58,890 nt of DNA, taken from positions 1 through 58,890 of the forward strand of contig NZ_JALQCW010000077.1 of NCBI RefSeq assembly GCF_023241715.1, in the 5' to 3' direction. Within the stretch, counting starts at the first letter, position 1, and each line of letters starts with the position of its first letter. Source of the stretch: Pseudomonas morbosilactucae (lineage in GTDB: Bacteria > Pseudomonadota > Gammaproteobacteria > Pseudomonadales > Pseudomonadaceae). Positions 9,630 to 17,040 of this stretch are shown here, piece by piece. The position numbers were made by a program, and so were the translations under genes. Below the pieces are notes generated by a model that was not told the origin of the DNA, ran no database searches, and saw only the letters and a list, made by a program, of their open reading frames with translations.

Positions 9630-11627
9630 ATGCCCAGCCGTCGTGAGCGTGCCAACGCCATTCGTGCCCTCAGCATGGATGCCGTGCAAAAAGCCAACAG
9701 CGGCCATCCCGGTGCCCCTATGGGTATGGCGGATATCGCCGAAGTACTTTGGCGTGACTACCTGAAGCACAACCCGACCAATCCATCCTTCGCCGACCGT
9801 GACCGCTTCGTGCTGTCCAACGGTCACGGCTCGATGTTGATTTACTCGTTGCTGCACCTGACCGGCTATGACCTGTCGATCGATGACCTGAAAAGCTTCC
9901 GCCAACTGCACAGCCGCACCCCGGGCCACCCGGAGTTCGGCTACACCCCAGGTGTTGAAACCACCACTGGCCCACTGGGTCAGGGCCTGGCGAATGCCGT
10001 GGGCTTCGCCCTGGCGGAAAAAGTCCTGGCGGCCCAGTTCAACCGCCCTGGCCACGACATCGTCGACCACCACACCTACGTGTTCCTGGGTGATGGCTGC
10101 ATGATGGAAGGCATTTCCCACGAAGTGGCGTCCCTGGCCGGCACTTTGGGCCTGGGCAAACTGATCGCGTTCTACGATGACAACGGCATTTCCATCGACG
10201 GCGAAGTCGAAGGCTGGTTCACCGATGACACGCCGAAGCGTTTCGAAGCCTACAACTGGCAAGTGATCCGCAACGTCGACGGTCACGACCCGGAAGAGAT
10301 CAAGACCGCGATCGACACCGCGCGCAAAAGCCCGCTGCCGACCCTGATCTGCTGCAAGACCACCATCGGCTTCGGTTCGCCGAACAAGCAAGGCAAGGAA
10401 GACTGCCACGGCGCGCCACTGGGTGCCGAGGAAATCGCCCTGACCCGCGCTGCGCTGAAGTGGGAGCACGGTCCTTTTGAAATCCCGGCCGACATTTATG
10501 CCGAGTGGGACGCCAAGGAAGCCGGTCGCGCCGCAGAAGCCGAATGGGACCAGCGTTTTGCGGTCTATTCCGCAGCCTTCCCAAGCGAAGCCAACGAACT
10601 GGTACGTCGCCTGAGCGGTGATCTGCCAGCGGACTTCGCCGAAAAGGCCAACGCCTACATCGCTGAAGTCGCGGCCAAGGGCGAAACCATCGCCAGCCGT
10701 AAAGCCAGCCAGAACACCCTGAACGCCTTCGGTCCATTGCTGCCTGAGTTCCTCGGCGGTTCGGCTGACCTGGCCGGTTCCAACCTGACCCTGTGGAAAG
10801 GTTGCAAGGGCGTCAGCGCTGAAGACGCCAGCGGCAACTACATGTACTACGGCGTGCGCGAGTTCGGCATGACCGCCATCATGAACGGCGTGGCCCTGCA
10901 CGGTGGCCTGGTACCTTACGGCGCGACCTTCCTGATGTTCATGGAATACGCCCGCAATGCGGTGCGCATGTCGGCCCTGATGAAGCAACGGGTGATCCAC
11001 GTCTACACCCACGACTCCATCGGCCTGGGCGAAGACGGCCCGACTCACCAGCCGATCGAGCAGATCGCCAGCCTGCGCTGCACCCCGAACCTCGACACCT
11101 GGCGCCCAGCCGATGCCGTTGAGTCGGCCGTGAGCTGGAAATACGCCCTGGAACGCAAGGACGGCCCATCGGCGCTGATCTTCTCCCGTCAGAACCTGCA
11201 GCACCAAACCCGTGATGCCGGGCAAATCGCCGACATCAGCCGTGGTGGTTACGTGCTCAAGGACTGCGCAGGCGAGCCTGAGCTGATCCTGATTGCCACC
11301 GGTTCGGAAGTGGGCCTGGCGGTGCAAGCCTTCGACAAGCTGACCGAGCAAGGCCGCAAGGTGCGCGTGGTTTCCATGCCGTGCACCAGCGTGTTCGACG
11401 CTCAGGACGCCGGCTACAAGCAATCGGTCCTGCCGTTGCAGGTCAGCGCCCGTATCGCCATCGAAGCCGCTCATGCCGACTACTGGTACAAATACGTGGG
11501 CCTGGAAGGCCGCGTGATTGGCATGACCACCTACGGTGAGTCGGCCCCGGCGCCGGCGTTGTTCGAAGAGTTCGGTTTCACCCTGGACAACATCCTGGGT
11601 CAGGCCGAAGAGCTGCTGGAAGACTAA
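9630..11627 (+). CDS. tkt: Transketolase
   Basis: A 665-residue thiamine-diphosphate enzyme of the pentose phosphate pathway that moves two-carbon units between ketose and aldose phosphates. The start MPSRRERANAIRALSMD has an AGGAG ribosome-binding site at 9618-9622; an upstream in-frame ATG at 9579 lacks that support. The thiamine-diphosphate motif starts at GDG (154-156) and continues through the DDNGIS segment. The pyrimidine-binding and C-terminal domains are complete. It leads a plus-strand run with epd, pgk and fba. The supply of erythrose-4-phosphate links it to the next gene. Confidence 0.97.
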   Translation: MPSRRERANAIRALSMDAVQKANSGHPGAPMGMADIAEVLWRDYLKHNPTNPSFADRDRFVLSNGHGSMLIYSLLHLTGYDLSIDDLKSFRQLHSRTPGHPEFGYTPGVETTTGPLGQGLANAVGFALAEKVLAAQFNRPGHDIVDHHTYVFLGDGCMMEGISHEVASLAGTLGLGKLIAFYDDNGISIDGEVEGWFTDDTPKRFEAYNWQVIRNVDGHDPEEIKTAIDTARKSPLPTLICCKTTIGFGSPNKQGKEDCHGAPLGAEEIALTRAALKWEHGPFEIPADIYAEWDAKEAGRAAEAEWDQRFAVYSAAFPSEANELVRRLSGDLPADFAEKANAYIAEVAAKGETIASRKASQNTLNAFGPLLPEFLGGSADLAGSNLTLWKGCKGVSAEDASGNYMYYGVREFGMTAIMNGVALHGGLVPYGATFLMFMEYARNAVRMSALMKQRVIHVYTHDSIGLGEDGPTHQPIEQIASLRCTPNLDTWRPADAVESAVSWKYALERKDGPSALIFSRQNLQHQTRDAGQIADISRGGYVLKDCAGEPELILIATGSEVGLAVQAFDKLTEQGRKVRVVSMPCTSVFDAQDAGYKQSVLPLQVSARIAIEAAHADYWYKYVGLEGRVIGMTTYGESAPAPALFEEFGFTLDNILGQAEELLED

Positions 11628-11662
11628 AAAGCACGCGGTGGCCAACAACACCGCGATCCCCT

Positions 11663-11734
11663 GTAGGAGCTGGCTTGCCAGCGATTCGCGGTACGCCTGA
11701 CGCACCGCTGATCGCTGGCAAGCCAGCTTCTACA
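11663..11734. repeat. REPIN (two inverted REP sequences)
   Basis: GTAGGAGCTGGCTTGCCAGC at the left and its mirror, ATCGCTGGCAAGCCAGC followed by TTCTAC, at the right enclose about 30 bases. It lies in the 159-base gap between tkt and epd. Confidence 0.9.
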
Positions 11735-11786
11735 AATTGGGGGTGCATATAACAAGTTCGTCTGCCTGTGCCTGATCGAGAACCCC

Positions 11787-12851
11787 ATGCCTCAACCGCG
11801 TCCCTACAAAGTTGCACTCAACGGCTACGGCCGGATTGGTCGTTGCGTCTTGCGTGCTCTGTTCGAGCGGGGGGCTGCGGCCGGGTTCGAGATTGTCGCC
11901 ATCAACGATCTGGCTGACCTGGCCAGCATCGAGTACCTGACACGCTTCGACTCCACTCACGGGCGGTTTCCCGGTGAGGTGAAGGTCGATGGCGATTGTC
12001 TGCATATCAATGGCAACTGCGTGAAGGTCCTGCGCAGTGCCACCCCCGAAGGCATCGATTGGGCGTCCCTGGGCGTCGATCTGGTGCTGGAATGCTCCGG
12101 TGCCTACAACACCCGCGAAGACGGCCAGCGTTTCCTCGACGCCGGCGCGCCGCGCGTGCTGTTCTCCCAGCCGATGGCCAGCGAGGCGGATGTCGACGCC
12201 ACCATCGTCTACGGGGTGAACCAGGATTGCCTGACCGGCGCCGAGCTGCTGGTGTCCAACGCGTCCTGCACCACCAACTGCGGCGTGCCGTTGTTGCGCC
12301 TGCTGGACCAGGCCATTGGCCTGGAATACGTGTCGATCACGACGATTCACTCGGCCATGAACGATCAGCCGGTGATTGACGCCTATCACCACGAAGACCT
12401 GCGCCGCACCCGTTCGGCGTTCCAGTCGGTGATTCCGGTGTCCACCGGTCTGGCGCGCGGTATCGAGCGGCTGTTGCCGGAACTTGCCGGGCGAATTCAG
12501 GCCAAAGCTGTGCGCGTGCCGACGGTCAACGTGTCGTGCCTCGACATCACGATGCAGACCGTGAGCGATACCGACGCCGGCGAGGTCAACCGGATCCTGC
12601 GCGAGGCCGCCACCAGCGGCCCGCTCAAGGGCTTGTTGGCGTACACCGAGTTGCCCCACGCCAGCTGTGATTTCAACCATGACCCACATTCGGCGATCGT
12701 CGATGCCAGTCAGACCCGTGTTTCCGGCCCTCGGCTGGTGAACATCCTGGCCTGGTTCGACAACGAATGGGGGTTTGCCAACCGAATGCTGGATGTTGCA
12801 GAGCACTATCTGCATGCCGCTGCTCCACTCCCAGTCTCTAAAATTCAGTAA
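11787..12851 (+). CDS. epd: Erythrose-4-phosphate dehydrogenase (GapB/Epd type)
   Basis: A 354-residue NAD-dependent dehydrogenase of the glyceraldehyde-3-phosphate dehydrogenase fold. It oxidises erythrose-4-phosphate to 4-phosphoerythronate for pyridoxal phosphate synthesis. The Rossmann start NGYGRIGRC (Gly13, Gly15, Gly18) and the catalytic segment SNASCTTNC (Cys161) are intact. The gene position between tkt and pgk is the classic epd context, and sequence details such as the N-terminal extension favour Epd over glycolytic GapA. The stop lies 17 bases before pgk, which points to cotranscription. Confidence 0.93.
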   Translation: MPQPRPYKVALNGYGRIGRCVLRALFERGAAAGFEIVAINDLADLASIEYLTRFDSTHGRFPGEVKVDGDCLHINGNCVKVLRSATPEGIDWASLGVDLVLECSGAYNTREDGQRFLDAGAPRVLFSQPMASEADVDATIVYGVNQDCLTGAELLVSNASCTTNCGVPLLRLLDQAIGLEYVSITTIHSAMNDQPVIDAYHHEDLRRTRSAFQSVIPVSTGLARGIERLLPELAGRIQAKAVRVPTVNVSCLDITMQTVSDTDAGEVNRILREAATSGPLKGLLAYTELPHASCDFNHDPHSAIVDASQTRVSGPRLVNILAWFDNEWGFANRMLDVAEHYLHAAAPLPVSKIQ

Positions 12852-12868
12852 CCCAGGAATTGCGACCC

Positions 12869-14032
12869 ATGACCGTGTTGAAGATGACCGACCTCGATCT
12901 GCAAGGTAAGCGCGTACTGATCCGCGAAGACCTCAACGTCCCAGTCAAGGACGGTGTTGTCACCAGCGATGCGCGAATCCTGGCTTCGCTGCCGACCATC
13001 AAGCTGGCCCTGGAAAAAGGTGCGGCCGTGATGGTCTGCTCGCACCTTGGCCGTCCGACCGAAGGCGAGTTCTCGGCCGAGAACAGCCTGGCGCCTGTCG
13101 CCGCTTACCTGAGCAAGGCCCTGGGCCGCGACGTGCCGCTGGTGTCCGATTACCTGGGCGGCGTTGACATCAAGGCCGGCGACATCGTGCTGTTCGAAAA
13201 CGTGCGCTTCAACAAGGGCGAGAAAAAGAACGCCGACGAACTGGCCCAGCAATACGCTGCGCTGTGCGACGTGTTCGTGATGGACGCCTTCGGTACCGCC
13301 CACCGTGCCGAGGGTTCGACCCACGGCGTGGCCAAGTTCGCCAAGGTCGCGGCGGCCGGCCCATTGCTGGCTGCTGAACTGGACGCACTGGGCAAGGCCC
13401 TCGGCGCTCCGGCCCAGCCAATGGCGGCAATCGTCGCCGGTTCCAAGGTGTCCACCAAGCTCGACGTACTCAACAGCCTGAGCCAGATCTGCGACCAACT
13501 GATCGTCGGCGGCGGTATTGCCAACACCTTCCTGGCCGCTGCCGGCCACCCGGTGGGCAAGTCGCTGTACGAGCCGGACCTGCTGGACACCGCCCGCGCC
13601 ATCGCTGCCAAGGTCAGCGTGCCGCTGCCGGTGGACGTGGTCGTGGCCAAGGAATTCGCTGAAAGCGCCGAAGCCACCGTCAAGCTGATCGCTGACGTCG
13701 CGGCTGACGACATGATCCTGGACATCGGCCCGCAGACCGCCGCGCACTTCGCTGAACTGCTGAAGACCTCCAAGACCATTCTCTGGAACGGCCCGGTCGG
13801 CGTGTTTGAATTCGACCAGTTCGGCAACGGCACCAAGGTCCTGGCCCAGGCTATTGCTGACAGCGCGGCGTTCTCCATCGCTGGCGGCGGCGACACCCTG
13901 GCAGCCATCGACAAATATGGCGTTGCCCAGCAGATCTCCTACATTTCCACCGGTGGTGGCGCGTTCCTGGAATTCGTCGAAGGCAAGGTGCTGCCGGCGG
14001 TTGAAGTTCTGGAAGCGCGGGCCAAGGCCTGA
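12869..14032 (+). CDS. pgk: Phosphoglycerate kinase
   Basis: A 387-residue monomeric glycolytic kinase that converts 1,3-bisphosphoglycerate and ADP to 3-phosphoglycerate and ATP. The start MTVLKMTDLDLQGKRVLIRE is followed by the substrate-site segment DLNVPVKDG. The second domain holds the nucleotide loop region with WNGPVGVFE and GGGDTLAAI. Length is normal for gamma-proteobacteria. An ATG at 12869 follows AGGAAT. The gene is tightly placed after epd, and the next ORF begins 32 bases after its stop. Confidence 0.97.
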   Translation: MTVLKMTDLDLQGKRVLIREDLNVPVKDGVVTSDARILASLPTIKLALEKGAAVMVCSHLGRPTEGEFSAENSLAPVAAYLSKALGRDVPLVSDYLGGVDIKAGDIVLFENVRFNKGEKKNADELAQQYAALCDVFVMDAFGTAHRAEGSTHGVAKFAKVAAAGPLLAAELDALGKALGAPAQPMAAIVAGSKVSTKLDVLNSLSQICDQLIVGGGIANTFLAAAGHPVGKSLYEPDLLDTARAIAAKVSVPLPVDVVVAKEFAESAEATVKLIADVAADDMILDIGPQTAAHFAELLKTSKTILWNGPVGVFEFDQFGNGTKVLAQAIADSAAFSIAGGGDTLAAIDKYGVAQQISYISTGGGAFLEFVEGKVLPAVEVLEARAKA

Positions 14033-14064
14033 CGGACCCGTTGGCCAGGCAAAGGAGTGTTCAT

Positions 14065-14289
14065 ATGGTCAAGACGACATTGCCGTTGCTGATCGTTGCG
14101 GCGCTATTGACGGGGTGCAGCAGTGACCCGCAGGTTGGCCCGGACGCCGAGGCAAAGCCGCCGGAGGAGGGCTGCTACCAGGCTGATTGGCAGGCCGAGA
14201 CCGCTCCGGTGATCAACAAGCGTCTGGGCCCCGATGGCTTGGACAAATACGAGACACCGTCAAAGGCTCGGGAACAGGGTTGCCCTTGA
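14065..14289 (+). CDS. Small lipoprotein of unknown function
   Basis: A 74-residue protein with a clear lipoprotein signal peptide ending in LLTGCSS. The mature part is short, acidic and proline-rich, with two cysteines (in GCYQADW and at the end in GCP) that could pair. AAAGGAG sits eight bases before the ATG. It lies between pgk and an MliC-like lipoprotein in the same direction. No known family was recognised. Confidence 0.75.
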   Translation: MVKTTLPLLIVAALLTGCSSDPQVGPDAEAKPPEEGCYQADWQAETAPVINKRLGPDGLDKYETPSKAREQGCP

Positions 14290-14349
14290 CGGGTCAGATT
14301 CGATAACGCGCAGTGTCGACGGCCGCGTGCCGTCGACCGAGGAACACCG

Positions 14350-14679
14350 ATGAAAGGCTTGATCGCCCTGGCGATGCTGGGTTTGCTTGCAGGTTGCGCC
14401 AACCTGAACCTGTTCCAGTCGTCACCGACCGACCCTTGGACCACCTGGGTGTGCGATAGCCAGGCACAAGTGGTGTGGCGCTACACCGATAGCCGTCGCG
14501 AAGAAGTCGAGGTGCGTCTGGGTGGTGCCGATCAGGTGCGTCGCTTGAAGCTGGAGCCGGGTGCATCGGGTTCGTTGTACAGCGATGACATGCTGGCGTT
14601 TCACATAAAGGGTGATGAAGGCCTGGTTTACTGGGTCGCCACCAACGATTTGATCGGCCGCGGCTGCAAAGCCCCGTAG
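14350..14679 (+). CDS. MliC-like lipoprotein (C-type lysozyme inhibitor family)
   Basis: A 109-residue lipoprotein with signal peptide ending in LLAGCAN. The mature part follows the MliC pattern: a first Cys in WVCDSQAQVVWRY, strand-forming segments, a Ser-Gly stretch (GASGSLYSDDMLAF), and a last Cys in GRGCKAP that would pair with the first. MliC proteins sit in the outer membrane and block C-type lysozyme. Overall similarity judged by eye is modest, so binding should not be assumed. Its stop codon TAG lies inside the GTAGG end of a REP-like repeat. Confidence 0.7.
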   Translation: MKGLIALAMLGLLAGCANLNLFQSSPTDPWTTWVCDSQAQVVWRYTDSRREEVEVRLGGADQVRRLKLEPGASGSLYSDDMLAFHIKGDEGLVYWVATNDLIGRGCKAP

Positions 14680-14758
14680 GAACTGGTTGGCCAGTGAAAG
14701 CGGCTTCATGGACCTGTAGAGGCCCAGTGGTCCTTTCGCCGGCAAGTCGGCTGCTACA
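14676..14758. repeat. Degenerate REPIN
   Basis: GTAGGAACTGGTTGGCCAG at the left faces CGCCGGCAAGTCGGCTGCTAC at the right. It overlaps the stop codon of the MliC-like gene and lies upstream of fba. Confidence 0.65.
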
Positions 14759-14889
14759 AGGCTGTATGGAATGAGCTTTACCGAATCAAACGGAGCGGGC
14801 TGACCCCCGATCCGCAATCACTTGAATAGCAGCCGCCGCTCCGGCAGGCTTGCACGATTAACGACCCTCGACCGGGAGAGACACACACA

Positions 14890-15954
14890 ATGGCACTCAT
14901 CAGCATGCGCCAGATGTTGGACCACGCAGCCGAATTCGGCTACGGCGTTCCAGCTTTCAACGTCAACAACCTTGAGCAGATGCGCGCCATCATGGAAGCG
15001 GCTGACAAGACTGACTCCCCGGTGATCGTCCAGGCTTCCGCCGGTGCTCGCAAATACGCCGGTGCCCCGTTCCTGCGTCACCTGATCCTGGCCGCCATCG
15101 AAGAATTCCCGCATATCCCGGTGTGCATGCACCAGGACCACGGCACCAGCCCTGACGTTTGCCAGCGCTCGATCCAGCTGGGCTTCTCCTCGGTCATGAT
15201 GGACGGCTCCCTGGGCGAAGACGGCAAGACCCCAACCGATTACGAATACAACGTGCGCGTCACCCAACAGACCGTAGCCATGGCTCACGCCTGCGGCGTG
15301 TCGGTTGAAGGCGAGCTGGGCTGCCTGGGTTCCCTGGAAACCGGCATGGCCGGTGAAGAAGACGGCATTGGCGCTGAAGGCGTGCTCGACCACAGCCAGA
15401 TGCTGACCGACCCGGAAGAAGCTGCGGACTTCGTCAAGAAGACCCAGGTCGACGCCCTGGCTATCGCCATCGGTACCAGCCACGGTGCTTACAAGTTCAC
15501 TAAGCCGCCTACCGGCGACGTGCTGGCCATCGACCGCATCAAGGAAATCCACAAGCGCATCCCTAACACTCACCTGGTGATGCACGGCTCTTCGTCGGTT
15601 CCACAAGAGTGGCTGGCGATCATCAACCAGTACGGCGGCGACATCAAAGAAACCTACGGCGTGCCGGTTGAAGAAATCGTTGAAGGCATCAAGTACGGCG
15701 TGCGTAAAGTCAACATCGACACCGACCTGCGCCTGGCGTCCACCGGTGCCATGCGCCGCCTGATGGCCACCAATCCGAGCGAGTTCGACCCGCGCAAGTT
15801 CTTCGGTGCCACCGTGACGGCCATGCGTGACGTGTGCATCGCCCGTTACGAAGCCTTCGGTACCGCAGGCAACGCTTCGAAGATCAAACCGATCTCCCTG
15901 GAAGCGATGTTCCAGCGTTACCTCAAGGGTGAGCTGAACGCCAAGGTCAACTAA
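14890..15954 (+). CDS. fba: Class II fructose-1,6-bisphosphate aldolase
   Basis: A 354-residue zinc enzyme that cleaves fructose-1,6-bisphosphate to dihydroxyacetone phosphate and glyceraldehyde-3-phosphate; in Pseudomonas it serves mainly gluconeogenesis. Zinc and substrate motifs are present: HQDHG (His81, His84), the GELGCLGSLETG loop of the Calvin-cycle subtype, and KVNIDTDLRLA for phosphate binding. Length is normal. A GGGAGA element precedes the ATG. A strong terminator follows 16 bases after the stop. Confidence 0.97.
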   Translation: MALISMRQMLDHAAEFGYGVPAFNVNNLEQMRAIMEAADKTDSPVIVQASAGARKYAGAPFLRHLILAAIEEFPHIPVCMHQDHGTSPDVCQRSIQLGFSSVMMDGSLGEDGKTPTDYEYNVRVTQQTVAMAHACGVSVEGELGCLGSLETGMAGEEDGIGAEGVLDHSQMLTDPEEAADFVKKTQVDALAIAIGTSHGAYKFTKPPTGDVLAIDRIKEIHKRIPNTHLVMHGSSSVPQEWLAIINQYGGDIKETYGVPVEEIVEGIKYGVRKVNIDTDLRLASTGAMRRLMATNPSEFDPRKFFGATVTAMRDVCIARYEAFGTAGNASKIKPISLEAMFQRYLKGELNAKVN

Positions 15955-15970
15955 GCCCTAGCGTTGAATG

Positions 15971-15998
15971 AAAAAGCCCGCAGCGATGCGGGCTTTTT
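15971..15998 (+). terminator. Rho-independent terminator of fba
   Basis: Arms AAAAAGCCCGCA (15971-15982) and TGCGGGCTTTTT (15987-15998) with a 4-base loop and a T-run. Confidence 0.95.
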
Positions 15999-16031
15999 TG
16001 TGCCTGTGGATTGTGTGTCGGGGGAGGGCGA

Positions 16032-16055
16032 TTTGCCGGCAAGCCGGCTCCTACA
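16032..16055. repeat. Single REP sequence
   Basis: A lone GCCGGCAAGCCGGCTCCTAC half-element without its mirror, between the convergent fba and alginate lyase genes. Confidence 0.75.
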
Positions 16056-16062
16056 AGAGACG

Positions 16063-16734
16063 TCAGGTTTTGTTGTGGTCGATGTCCAGCTTGCTGAAGG
16101 TCACTTGGCCGCCTTCGCTGGTCTTGCCCTCGTTGTCCTGGACATACACGCCGGCCTTGAAATACAGCGGCTTGTTACGCCAGGTGGCGCTGATCTTGGT
16201 GTCCCACTGATTGCCAGCGGCGCTGACGCTCAAGGCGCCGCCGGGGCTCAGGTGGATCAGGTAGGAGAAATCCCGATCCAGTTTCACGTTCTCGGCGATG
16301 GTGATCACCCGGCCCTCGGCATCGTCCGGGCGCAGGCGCACCTTTACTACGATGTTGCCGGCGGCTTTGCTGGTTTTGTACTGGTACTCCACCTTCACCA
16401 GCGGCTTGGTGCTGTTGTAGGCATGAATCTGGCCGATGACGATCTTGCCCGATGACGGCACCTTGTTGACCGCGAGGGTGGCGTACAGCAGGTTGTCGGC
16501 TTCGGGGTAGGTCCAGTTGCGCAGGGTGCCGTTGGAGTAGGTTTCCCGCAATTCGGTGCGCGGATAGATGGCGTTCTCGGTTTTTGAGCCGGTGACCGGT
16601 GACCAAAAGAACAGAGTGCCGGTGTTGGAATGGAAATATTGGTTTTTGAAACCGCTGACCAGTTTTGGGGTGTCGATGGTGGCCGGCGGGGAGCCGACGG
16701 GAACGCTGAGGTTCCAGGTTGCCAGGTCGATCAT
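16063..16734 (-). CDS. Polysaccharide lyase family 7 alginate lyase, intracellular form
   Basis: A 223-residue enzyme of the PL7 jelly-roll family, which cleaves alginate by beta-elimination. Family motifs are in place: RTELRET, QIHAY and the C-terminal YFKAGVYVQDN; these carry the catalytic Arg, Gln, His and Tyr. I start it at the ATG at 16734 (MIDLATWNLSVPVG), because a GGAAG element lies 8 bases upstream and this N-terminus matches short Pseudomonas PL7 enzymes. An ATG at 16749 would add five residues. No signal peptide is visible, so it may act in the cytoplasm on imported oligomers. It is divergent from a c-di-GMP protein. Confidence 0.9.
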   Translation of the reverse strand: MIDLATWNLSVPVGSPPATIDTPKLVSGFKNQYFHSNTGTLFFWSPVTGSKTENAIYPRTELRETYSNGTLRNWTYPEADNLLYATLAVNKVPSSGKIVIGQIHAYNSTKPLVKVEYQYKTSKAAGNIVVKVRLRPDDAEGRVITIAENVKLDRDFSYLIHLSPGGALSVSAAGNQWDTKISATWRNKPLYFKAGVYVQDNEGKTSEGGQVTFSKLDIDHNKT

Positions 16735-17040
16735 AGTTACAGCTTCCACAATTACGGGTCGGCGAAGGCTCTAGTCTGAGCATTTGGAGGCGCCTTTATA
16801 ACGTAGATGCAAGCCTTGGCGAGCGCCGTACGGCGGACGCTTGACGTCAAGCAAATGTCAAAAAGCCACCTTCGCTGTATTTGTTGGGCTTGCGGACTGA
16901 CCGTTAGTCGGGAGCCATGGACTTTGGCTAAATGATGGCTTCATGACAGCTTCTGCTTTTCTGGATCCGGGTCTAGAGTGAAGACTCAGTTTTCGTGCGG
17001 TTATCCCCACAAGAGCCCTCATACAGACAAGAGAAGCAGC
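16735..17040. other. Divergent intergenic region with two adjacent perfect palindromes
   Basis: This gap separates the alginate lyase (minus) and the GGDEF-EAL gene (plus). It holds CGCCGTACGGCG (16824-16835) and GCTTGACGTCAAGC (16839-16852), both exact palindromes four bases apart, and a GAGAAG-type ribosome-binding site before 17041. Nothing else was recognised. Confidence 0.6.

Noticed and set aside
9624..11705. A 693-codon open frame antisense to transketolase
   Set aside because: It mirrors tkt almost exactly, has no family resemblance and an unusual composition rich in Gln, His, Gly and Val. This is a GC-rich shadow frame.
11663..11734. Rho-independent terminator of tkt
   Set aside because: The hairpin is a REPIN and lacks a T-run. 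It may slow polymerase but does not qualify as a standard terminator.
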